This document shows positions 35,082 through 45,730 of a stretch of 64,000 nt of DNA, piece after piece. The notes beneath the pieces were generated by a model, which ran no database searches, was not told the origin of the DNA, and saw nothing but the letters and a program-made list of their open reading frames with translations. The translations under genes were made by a program, and so were the position numbers. Source of the DNA: Polytrichum commune (lineage: Eukaryota; Streptophyta; Polytrichopsida; Polytrichales; Polytrichaceae); the NCBI GenBank assembly GCA_950295325.1, contig OX485807.1, positions 37,108,440-37,172,439 on the forward strand. Reading direction: 5' to 3'. The first letter of the stretch is position 1; every line of letters begins with the position of its first letter.

Positions 35082-38000
35082 TCAAATGAGTTTATTAAAT
35101 TTCGCGAGCCTCATGATGCTCTTGTATACATTATCGCGGGGGCTTAGTTCCGCATTGCCGATGGGGTTGGACCTAACAAAAAAGGGGATGCTACCGGCGT
35201 GGAGCACAAGCCTTCTAAGGTACGGCGCTAGCGTATCGACCAAAAATGTGTCCTTCCTATCGCCGGTCCACGTGTCGGGAAAGATGACGTTGCCCGGGGG
35301 GTTCAAAACGCTCTTGGCGGGGTTGTCGTCGACCAGGAGAGTGTTCTCCGGAGTAGGCCACCACCCGTGGGGGGTCCCCTGAAGCCGGGGGACGCCGCGC
35401 CAAAGTCTGGACCTGAGGACCTTGAGGAACTGTTGTCCTCTGCCTCGGCCGCCAAACTTGGGAACCGGTAGACCCTTTTCGTCGAGTAGTTCATCGCAGT
35501 CCTCTTGCCCGAGGACAAGGCAAGGGCTCGGGAGATCACGGAATAGGAAGTCGACGATGGGTTCCGTGTTCTCCATGACCATGGAGCTCCACACAATGAC
35601 GTGGGCGAACTCGACCACCTCGCGAAGGAAGTCGTGCAAGCCGGGACGGGCGCGGACAGCCTTGCGGTTTATTAGGGTGTCGAGCTCGCCGTCATAGTCC
35701 CTTTCGTCGGGGTGACGGAAGGGACGCGTGGGGACCCTCGGGATGTGTTCGGTGTGACACAACACCCCGTTGAGGTCAAACACGATGAACGGCTTGTTTC
35801 GGGTCTGAGGTCCACTGGTGGAGGGGTTGCGACCTATCTCCGGGGGGTCCTGTGATTAACAATTCGACTAGTTTAATGCTATGATCCAATAAAGAATTTA
35901 GCAAACATGAAGATGCAGTATGGAAAAAGACGAAGGGCGAGAACAAGGGTACATTTGCGAACGATCGTTCCTGAAAGGCCAGCAGTGACCATGCGCACCA
36001 TTCACGAACGTTCATTTGTGAATGAACTGTATAGTGCATTTACGAACGGGCGTTCGTGAAAGAGATGGTCGCGGGGTGGCATCCTTTTACGAGCGTCCGT
36101 TCGTGAACGAGGCAGAATTGCACAACAGATTTGAACCCGCATGAACATACACAAAACAACCAATGCGAGACGACGCGATTCGATGCAAAAAAATGTTTCA
36201 TTTATATGAATTCCGTGAAAATTTACAGTTTGTCTCAGATGATAAACTATCGTACAGGTTCCTAGGGCAACAGGATGCCGTGTCCTACAAAACTGGTCGA
36301 CCTAAGGAAGCACACAAAAATGGGCTATCGGAGGTCTCGGATGCCGATGTATATAACGCGCCAAAAATACAACGCATGTGGTTAGAGATGTTACGAACGC
36401 GCGTTCGTAAATGCATGCGGTAGTCTCAAAGATGAGTTACCTCATCATCGGAGGGAGGGGCAGCGGCGCTGGATTGAGCGGCAGCTCTCTCCTCAGCGAT
36501 TAACGAACGCGCGTTCGTCACATCCGCCACCGCAGGTGCCTCAGTCTCCATTAGGTCGTCAGCACGCGCCGCCTGAGACGCCTGGGTCTGTTGTATGTCG
36601 TCCTCCTCGCCACCCAAGTCGAGAGTCTCCATGTGCACGTCCCCAATGTATGCGGAGGGATGTCGGTCTTCCGCGGGGCTGTCCTCGACGTCCATCCTCT
36701 GGACGCCTGCGGTGTCACTCGGGCTCCCCTGCGTGTCCTCCACAATGACCAAGTCAGTGTGTCGCGCAGTATCATCGCCCCTTGTCCTATCTAGTAAACT
36801 GGGGACGACGGTGAAAGGTGCCGTGTCCGTCTGTGAAGGCAGTCCTACCCTTGGTGGGGGTGGGGTGAGGACTGTTGGACCTAAAGATTCACGAACGTGC
36901 GTTCGTAAATCCTCGTCCTCACGGATAGCCGCCGAGACTGCGTCGTGTATGTTGGCGGTGTCCGTGGGCATTGTAGGGGGTGGAGGAGTCCCCACTGGCG
37001 TTGGGTGGGGCGCTGGCTGGTAGGAAGGTCCTCCCGGGAAAGGACCGTGCGTGGGGTATCCCGCAGGGAATGGGAATGCTGCCTGAGGGGCCACTGCAAA
37101 GTTTTGCAGTCTGGTCAGCATCGCCAGTATGGCGTCCGTCTTCTCGTTGGAGGACTTCAGCTCCTCCTCAATTTTTCTCATTTTCCGGGCATTCTCCTCT
37201 GCAGCCGCAGCCATGTCTTCCTTCATCTTCTGCTCGAGCTTTGCGTTAAGCTCGGCGACGGAAAGGGCCTCCTCCTTGACCCTCTTGTTCTTGTCGAACT
37301 CCACCCCAAGCTCGACCATAATGTCCATGTCCCCCTCGTCCTCGTCGGAGACCTCGATGATCGCCCCCTCGGGCAACTCCATGTACGGGGTCTTCTTCAT
37401 CCTCCGTCGCGTGTTGCGGAACAGGTCCAACGTGGGACGGGAGCGTTGGTCGAGGATATCGAGGGTCTCCATTTTCGGGACCGCCAGCCTTTGCTTGGGG
37501 GACACTGACGTCGAACAACCTCCTGGCGTGCCGAAGGGCTCCGCGCCTGAGGTAAGCGCGGGGAGGACATCCTGGGTGGCACCCGCCGAGGATCCAGTAT
37601 ATCTAGCCGGGGTCCCTTGGTATTCTGAAGGCTCCCCCGATGGGGCCAACAACCGGAGAGGAGTGACATCCAAAGCCTGGAGGATGGCATCAACGTTGAC
37701 GGAGGGGCCAGGCTCGTCGTCGTCTGTTTCCATGGGTGGCATACCTTCGTTGGCCGGCATGTTGAAGTCCGTTCTGGGCATGGACATGTCAACTAGGTCC
37801 ATCGTCGACGCTTTTGTCCTGTGGAACTTGTAATCCTCCTCGTCGACGGCGTCAATATATGTGTTCACGCACAGGCCCAGCATCTGAGATAAGAAGGCAA
37901 AGATTCAGTCATTTACGAACGCGCATTCGTAAACATGAAGGCTTTGAGCGAGGAAATACTAACAAAATAATTCACAAAACAATCATAAGTATCGGCTGCC

Positions 38001-40819
38001 CATGATAAATTGTTTGGAGCATGCAGTGTTTACGAACGAGTGTTCGTAAAAAGTGGTGTGAGATCGCTTACCATGGCCGCGTACATAAATTTGCTGCCCC
38101 CAAATACGTTGTAGACAGTCTCGCCAGTCATTGCCAAACCCTGCAATATGGAGACGTAGAACTCCATCCTCAGCTCCAGCGCTGGGAAAACAGTGTACAG
38201 AGTCTCCTGGAAGAGATCCTTTGGAGGTGGGTGAGGGATGTTGTATATCTTCTTGAATGTGTTGCTCGCCTTTATGGGTGCTCGCCCATTCCTAAGCGCA
38301 TTGTACGTCAAGAAGATGAGGCTCACCGCTCCCACCTGCTTGTTGCCTCTGGCCTCGTTTACGGCAACAATCCCCTCCGTCTTCGCTGGCACGTATGTGC
38401 TGTGGACGATGTTGTACTCGAACTTGATCTTGTTCTCATACAAATCGATGACGACGGATTGCTTCTCCTGCTCCACAATCCACAGCCATACGTGCGGCTC
38501 CCTCATGGTCGGAGATTTGTGCTCCATGAATTTCGCCATGAAAGGGTTGTAAAAAGGCTCCCCCTTCGCGCCCTGTCGTGAGGCGCCGGGGATCCCTCTG
38601 AAGTCGATGACCGCGAAGGGACAACCCCTTCGATCCTCCCTGACCTCGGACCTGCTGAAGGTGCCGTCCCACTTGAAAAACGTGGTCCTCTCCAGCCCCG
38701 TGGTCACCACACAAAATCTTGCCACGCCCTCGAAGGTGGCGTTCCTCTTCCTCTCCAAGAAGGAGATGTACCGTTGAAGCTCTTCAGGTTCCGTTTCTGT
38801 TTTTTTTGTTCTTTTGTTTCCCTTGAGCTTCAGGACGGCGACGTGCTCCTTCACCAGGCTGCGCATTGAGGCACCGTTGATATTGTACAGCACCTTGAAC
38901 TCCTTCCATTTCGCCCAGTTGATATCCTCGTCGGCCTGAAAAAAGTGCATCTCAGGCAATAGGCCGCTAATCTCCCGCATCGCAGCGGTCTTCAGCTTCC
39001 TGTGGTCGCACCACTCTTTGATCGAGTACGTGCCGGGCTTGTGCTTTGGTCTCTTCAAAAATATCTTGGGATAAGGGATGGTCCTTCCGACGGTGTTCCC
39101 AAGAACGTGAACCGCACAACGTTGCAACTCTGATTTAGTCAGTCCTTGCAGGGCCCTAAAAAATTCCCGCAGTAGAGGCGGGGCCTCTCCGCTCTTCTCT
39201 TGAGCGTACTTCTCTTCTGTGTCTGGGTTCACCAGATCGCCCGAGCTGTGAGCGTCGAAGAACTGGGTCCACAACTCCCAGGTGTCTCTGTTGCAGCAAA
39301 TCAGACGGAGCTCACCTTTGAGCTCCAAAACTAATTTGGTGCTCGTGGACTTCATGTCGATGGAGGAGAATTTGTCCACCATCGCATCACAGAACGCCTG
39401 CAACATACATACGAGGACGTCAGTGTTCAATACTAAATACGAACGCACGTTCATAAGTTGGAAAATTTAGAAATTGTTTAATGCAACATATGCTTTACGA
39501 ACGCTCGTTCGTGAACTCACCTTCCACTGTGGAGATTGCGTCTTGGCGTTCTTCCTCTCTTTTGGCGGGCATCCGTGCGCGACCCACACGTCTCTGGCCG
39601 CCACTATATTCGCCGCCCAGGAGGCCTCGAATGCCTTGATCTTGTTTCCGGAATTCAAAAATGTAGATATTTTGCGGAGCTTGTCCCAGTCGTCAGACCA
39701 AACCAAAAACGCCTTCCAGTAGCGCAGGTCCGCCTTGAGCTCGTGCTGGAAGTTATCATCCTTTAGGATGATCTGTGACGCCTCTAGACTGTGTTGTCCA
39801 TCGATTATCCAGAACTCTCCATTCTGGATTCTTGGCCAATCTTTCTCTGTGGGGCGTGACAAAAAACCCTTGGGCATCACGCAGACGGTCTGCCTATCCC
39901 ACTTGACGTTGTTCATGAGGTTATTAATCTGCCACTTCACCCCCCCCCCGCTTTCATGAGACCTCACCACCCACTTGTTAGGGGATTTCTCGCACTTGAA
40001 ACAATCCACGTTGAAAGTGAAGTGGCGTCCCATAGGCCAGCAATCCTTGGAGTAGTTGTTGAAGTCTCGAAGGATTTTTGTCGCTTTGGCAGCGTCTGGG
40101 TTTTCTCCCTTCTTCAAAGGGGTTGGCATCACTGGCGGAGAGCTAACCTCAGCGCCTTCCGTCAATCCGGACTTCTCCATCTCGTCCCTCGACCTCTTGG
40201 ATGGAGTGGATTGTCTGCTGGGCCCTTCTGTCAACCTGCTCCCCGAATGCACAGGCCGCGGAGCACTTCTCGATCCTCCTGCCCCCGAAGCAGCTAGTTT
40301 TTTCGGACTTTTTTTATTTTTATTTGCCTCCGCGGCAACACTGTTGTACTTCGAAACATTCAAGGTCAGGGCAGTCAACTTCCTCGCCATCCAATGTTGA
40401 CTCAGGGCATATTTGGTAAAGAGAGCATCCAGGTTGAAATGTTTCGCATCGGATGCGACATTATTGCATGCATAAGCATAAGAGAATGGGTGCAATAGGT
40501 AGTTTAAGAGGAGGTTCACATGGTCTTTTTTATTTTTCATATCCAGAATAACAAAGTCTCCTTGTGCCTCTACGGACTCTATCTCCCAATTCTTTGTCTG
40601 CACCCATTGGTCTGGTTGGTCAGCCCTTGTCTGCAGCTCATAAGTGAATCGCAATGCAAACAACCCTTCGTCGGTCTTCGTGGGGATGGCCGTCCACTCA
40701 GCCATGACTTCTTCTTTTGGGACATAGTTGTCGTTCCCATTGGTATCCGAGACTCCCTCTGGAAGGCGCTCCACTGGCACTGCGAACAAGTCGATGGCGT
40801 TTCTGCTAGCTTTAGCCAT
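35082..40819 (-). CDS. Multi-exon gene of the giant element: ParB-like start, coiled coil, FCP1-like C terminus
   Basis: Four exons fit with all junctions in phase 0: 40819-39521, 39397-38072, 37883-36441 and 35804-35082. That gives about 1,596 aa. The first exon is preceded by a good acceptor (TGTGATGCAG), so more 5' exon may exist. Exon 1 contains WIIDGQHSLEAS, like the DGQHR core of ParB/sulfiredoxin-type nuclease domains. Exon 2 is a ~440-residue globular region I do not recognise. Exon 3 is acidic, with a coiled coil (about EELKSSNEKTDAILAML) and Pro-rich stretches. Exon 4 is an FCP1/NLI-type phosphatase: FIVFDLNGVL with Asn in place of the second Asp, as in some plant relatives, then IVWSSM and LLVDDNPAKS. 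Every visible intron carries TTACGAACG palindromes, often within 30 bp of the donor. The last junction (CTCAG|ACC at 35804) is the least certain. Confidence 0.6.
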
Positions 40820-41339
40820 CTGCATCACACAAGAGCAAATCAGAATCGCTTTTACGAACGTTCGTTCGTAAACAACACCGTGCCATGCATACTATTTTCA
40901 TAGTGTGGTTTTTGGAAATACGAAGTTTTGAATGCTTTATGCATTTCAGGGTGGTTTCCAATGCATTCACATTGGTTCACATCTTTCACGAACGCGCGTT
41001 CGTAATATGAGATACCTGTTTATTAGTATTTTGTACATAACTATACGAACGCGCGTTCGTAAAGTCATGCGATATTGTGTAACCTACTGAGTTAAATTTT
41101 AGTGTTGTGATTGGATTTAAGTACTTATATGAATTACAGCATAGATATATCCCTCCATTTTGGATTTAGGGTTTCGAACGCACGTTCGTAAACGTAGTCC
41201 TTGGGTTCCAAAGAATCTTTACGAACGCGCGTTCGTAAAATGGTATATATTTTGCGCGGCACATGCATTTACGAACGCGCGTTCGTAAATGGTTGTATAT
41301 TGTGCGCGGTAGAGGTATTTACGAACGCTCGTTCGTAAA
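35953..41339. repeat. Palindrome cluster, left group
   Basis: Copies of TTACGAACGNNCGTTCGTAA, often extended to 22 bp by T/A, occur near 35953, 35999 (decayed), 36039, 36086, 36391, 36503, 36893, 37912, 38029, 39438, 39494, 40851, 40986, 41043, 41172, 41218, 41268 and 41318. The last three are spaced exactly 50 bp apart. Most lie in introns or the 5' region of the leftward gene, while 36503 and 36893 are in its third exon. Arms are 9-10 bp and the two centre bases vary. Confidence 0.9.
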
Positions 41340-42769
41340 TGAGCCTGTTGTTTGTTTTTATATATATAATTAATAATAACAATATAGTGTCCGTACATAT
41401 ATGGATTCGTATATATACGAACTCGTATATATACGTATGGCAAGGTCTTGCTTGCTGTGTCTCAGCAAAGCTTGCACTTGTGCCTGCAAGTGTTCGTCAG
41501 AAAGGTGAGATTGAAGAAAAACAATACAATCAAAACATATAGACTTGGAATGTGACAGAGAATTCAGAATGAGGATCCGAACTTGACTTCCAAAACACAT
41601 GCCATTCAATAATGAACAAATATAGACTGTGAAGGATTTGAGAATGGAAGGAATATTGTGCTTACTCTGAAATTTTACACACCCAGAAGCTGCTTGCTCC
41701 CTTGTTGAAAACCCCAGGAAACCCCACAAAAGCAAGGTGATTTGAAAGTCAAATGCACCACTGCACCACTGAAATTGCCTTCACACTAGTTGTTGCATGC
41801 TATGTACAAACCCTAACTAAGACTCTGATGTATATGCAACTTCAAATGCAGTATCTCTCAAGCTGCTACTCTAAAATTTGCAATTATCAAGCTTATAGCT
41901 TGAGTATCCTAATCTTAAGCTTCCAACTCTCAAGCTTTCAACTCTACAAACTTTCAACTCTCCAACTTTCAACTCTTCTAGCTCGAGTTCTCTATTCTTA
42001 AGCTGCAACTCTCAAGGGACTGTCAATAACTCTCAACACTTGCGCCTACAAAAGAAGTGCACCACACAAAACTAAAAATTGCAAGAGCTTCGCCTCTAAA
42101 CTCTAAACCAACGCGGCGCTCCTCCTCTCTCTGCTCCAAATGAGAATGAGGAAGGAGAGGAGGGGGCGCGGGGAGGTAGCCCGCGCCTCTAGGGTTTTCC
42201 CTCGGGCTGCCACATGGCCGCTTCCCATTGGGGAGGGAAGGGATGGGTCGGGCTAGGAAGATGAGGGGATGGGATGGGGAGATAGCATGGGGTGTGGGAT
42301 GGGTGGATGGGGGGGATGGGTTGGAATTCATTGGGGTTTAGTAATTCAATGTAATCAAAGCACATAAATATATTCAATGTGACTTAATAAAGTGATTTGC
42401 ATGGGGGGCACTAACCGATTTGACATAAATATATGTCATCACAATAAGAAATGCAACTATATATTACACCATTTGCACTTAGTTTGAGACTTTCCCAACT
42501 CTCTAATTAACGAAAATAATCTAAGTTGGATGTATAAGCAATAAAGGCACGTTAATTTCAAGCTTTTTAATATGTATATGCCTCCATCACATAAACATAA
42601 GGAGTCCAGTACAAAACATGCATTTTAAATGCTACATCCCCTTCATCTACTTTGGATACATTGTAAACATCTTCTAGATAGGGAGTATGAATTCAATTTC
42701 CACATTGCACATCATGTACTAGGGATTCGATGAAAACCCTACCCCCAACGATGTGTATTAATATGGTTG

Positions 42770-42963
42770 TTTAGAAATTCCCTGTTTTGGGACGGGTTGT
42801 TTTTTCTTTAACCTTTCCATGGACGGGTTGGTTTAGAAATTACCTGTTTTGGGACGGGTTGTTTTTTCTTTAACCTTTCCATGGACGGGTTGGTTTAGAA
42901 ATAATTACCGGTTTTGGGACGGGTTGCAATTTTTTTTGCCTTTCAATTCAAGGTTTTTGGACG
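42770..42963 (+). repeat. 62-bp tandem repeat, about three copies
   Basis: Units start at 42770, 42832 and 42894 with TTTAGAAAT and contain GTTTTGGGACGGGTTG. The first two are almost identical and the third is diverged at its 3' end. Confidence 0.85.
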
Positions 42964-43395
42964 TGGACGGGCAAAACCTTTGTGAAAAATCAGCCTTCGG
43001 TGGGGGGGTTTAAAAAAGAACAACTATACAAAATGTACAAGTAACACTTGTACAACTAAAACCCTAAACCATGAACATTTATAGAATTAACACTAATTGT
43101 TTTTAAAAAGAGGACCCTAAGGTTTAATACAAAAAAAGCATAAACGATAGTATATATAATTCAACTTAACTATTAATTGAATGAAACATTCTACAATATG
43201 TAACACTTATAACGACTTGAATGTATAAGTAATGAGTTCACATTAAATTCATGATTTGTAAACCCTATATGTAATGGATGCGTCTATCACATTAACTTCA
43301 ATAACTTAGTAAACATGCTTGAATTTTGTTTATCGTCATTCATCTGAGGACATTTTAGATCGAACTTGTGCATTGCAGCCATGTGGTCGAATACA

Positions 43396-43415
43396 CTAAA
43401 CCCTAAACCCTAAAC
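43396..43415 (+). repeat. Short interstitial telomere-type run
   Basis: CTAAACCCTAAACCCTAAAC is the complement of the plant TTTAGGG telomere repeat, here in fewer than three units. It supports a plant origin but is too short to show a chromosome-end event. Confidence 0.6.
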
Positions 43416-44660
43416 ACTATCACCAACCCTAAACTCTATATCCCTGCATCTTTGTATCTTACATGGTAGTCTTGTATGTGGCCATGTTGTGATCTATGGG
43501 CATGTCAAAATGATCTACCGATGTTCGATGGATTGGAAATTGCTTTATTCGATTCATATCAATTGTAATAATTGAGAATCATGCCGATTGTCATTTGGAG
43601 ATTCTAAATTAATTGAATTGAGACAAAAATTTGGTTTATGTAATTAATAAAACTTGAAACTTAAGAGTTTTGATGAAATAATAACTTAATAGTTATTATA
43701 CAATTTGATCACACAATCCATACTTAATATTATTATAACTTACATGTCTTAGGCTCTTGCTCTTAATTCATGCGTCAATGATTTTCTGTTCATGGGTCCA
43801 TGAGTCCCACTCCCACCTTATTGAGTGATATAAATTTAGTTTCTAAATTTAGTTTCTTTTATATATCAAGGTTAAGAAGAGTTATGGATGGTATTTCCAT
43901 TGAATTGATTCAAGTTCCATTAATTCTCGGTATGTTCCCTTCCTTTGGGGTCTATTTCTCATTTCATGTGCAAATATTTTCATGTAACTATGTTTCATAA
44001 TTTCGTTCACTTCAATGCCTTTATGTCTAATATAAGGTGTATCCGATTTGGAAACTATACGTATGGAAGTTTTAGTTTGTAATTACAAGTCCATATTTGA
44101 AATTTAAAGTGCGTTCTTAAATAGTCTCCAATTACCAAATATACCATTATTATATTAGATATGAATTGTTAATTAACTTGGACTTCACACCTTGGTTGCA
44201 AATCATTTAATCTTCTATGTCAAAATTCATAATATTTAAATATCATGAAACATATATATGTATATATATATATATATAGATTTGGTGGTTCAGACCTTGG
44301 TTACATCTAAGGTGTGCGACCGATTTACATTTTTTTCCAATATAATGTGCTTGCATGCAATACATGTTGCATACAAAATGCTATTTATATAATTGGTCAT
44401 GGCGGGAATGGCATATTGGTAGGTCTAGGTAGGGGGCGGGAATCCGCTTTTTAAAGAGCATCCAAGAGATTTTGAACCACCGGGGGGAGGTACTTAAAGC
44501 TTTTCCCCCCACGGGAGAGCTCTTTTCTGCGGCTGACGGGAGGTGTGCGCTCTAGAGAGTCGTCGGAGCGCGCTCAAGCCACCCTCCTGTTCGCCAACCG
44601 TACTCCTCACAGGTACACGACATAGCATATCCCGCATATACCGCCGCAAATACCGGATAC

Positions 44661-45722
44661 TTACGAACGCTCGTTCGTAAGTATGAGGTCCCATCACTAG
44701 CACAGTTGGATCGGACGGAATGTTGTGGTTTTACGAACGTGCGTTCGTAACTACCAAAGTATACCAGAGTCGACGTTGTGACACATGTATATCAATCATT
44801 TGTAATGCGAATGGTGGTTCATTTACGAACGTGCGTTCGTAAATGTGGCATCTATGCTTTTATGTATGTGCAATTATAAATATACTGGTTGTTCATTTAC
44901 GAACGTGCGTTCGTAAGTACGCCATCTATGATTTCCTAGTGTATACATTCAAATGGGGGTTGCTGTGGTTTTACGAACGCGCGTTCGTAAGTATGAGGTC
45001 CCATTACTAGCACAGTTGGATCGGACGCAATGTTGTGGGTTTACGAACGTGCGTTCGTAACTACCAAAGTATACCAGAGTCGACAGTGTGACACATGTAT
45101 ATCAATCATTTGCAATGCGAATGGTGGTTCATTTACGAACGTGCGTTCGTAAATGTGGCATCTACGCTTTTATGCATGTGCAATTATAAATATAATGGTT
45201 GTTCATTTACGAACGTGTGTTCGTAAATGTGGCATCTACGCTTTTATGTATGTGCAATTATAAATATAATGGTTGTTCATTTACGAACGTGCGTTCGTAA
45301 GTACGCCATCTATGATTTCTTGGTGTACACCTGCAGATAGTGATTGCTGTGGTTTTACGAACGTGCGTTCGTAAACATGCTATCTATTTTGTCCCGATAT
45401 ACTCTTGGAAATTCGGGATAGTTGTGGTTTACAAATTTTTCTCGTTAATACAACATGCGAGTTCTGTACTGGTTTCTAGAAAAAACTCCTCGTTTATAAA
45501 CCTTTATACCCAAACTCATTCATCCTATGCTATACGAACGTACGTTCGTGTAAAAAACTTGTACGTTCTGCTCATGCAGGTCGATGTTCTGTAATTAACG
45601 AACGCACTTTCGTAAATTCCATCAGCGATCAATATGATAGCACTTTGAAAGTCTTTCTAAGTTATTGACTTCCACACATAGGCACATTCACTATTGCAGT
45701 CGTATACGAACGGACGTTGGTA
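44661..45722. repeat. Palindrome cluster, right group, with 310-bp higher-order repeat
   Basis: Palindromes of the TTACGAACGNNCGTTCGTAA type start near 44661, 44731, 44822, 44896, 44971, 45041, 45132, 45206, 45280 and 45354. Decayed copies lie near 45533, 45595 and 45703. Spacings run 70, 91, 74, 75, 70, 91, 74, 74, 74 bp. The block from 44661 is duplicated from 44971, with flanks such as GTATGAGGTCCCAT and CCAAAGTATACCAGAGTCGA shared, and the 74-bp subunit is amplified once more in the second block. The array ends just before the rightward gene, so it occupies its promoter or 5' UTR. Confidence 0.9.
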
Positions 45723-45730
45723 TTTAGAAC

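Larger units (their letters stand above)
41340..44660. other. Palindrome-free central segment of the giant element
   Basis: No gene is seen. It begins with AT-rich hairpin sequence (TATATACGAACTCGTATATA near 41410-41433). It includes CTTTCAACTCTC-type low complexity (41,900-42,010), a GC-rich stretch (42,060-42,320), a 62-bp tandem repeat (42770-42960) and a short telomere-like run (43396-43415). Sequences resembling the element's right terminus occur near 42484-42531 and 44118-44148. It may be the shared promoter region or a nested insertion. Confidence 0.4.

Noticed and set aside
36426-37883. Separate single-exon gene starting at ATG 37883
   Set aside because: The ATG follows directly on a strong acceptor (TTATCTCAG) and the previous exon ends at a GTAAGC donor in the same phase, so an internal exon is more likely.
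43396-43415. Relic chromosome end
   Set aside because: Fewer than three telomere units are present, which occurs by chance or in element sequence.
44661-45375. CRISPR-like array (regular repeats with spacers)
   Set aside because: The repeat is a perfect palindrome, the spacers are themselves repeated, the surroundings contain intron-bearing eukaryotic genes, and no cas gene is present.
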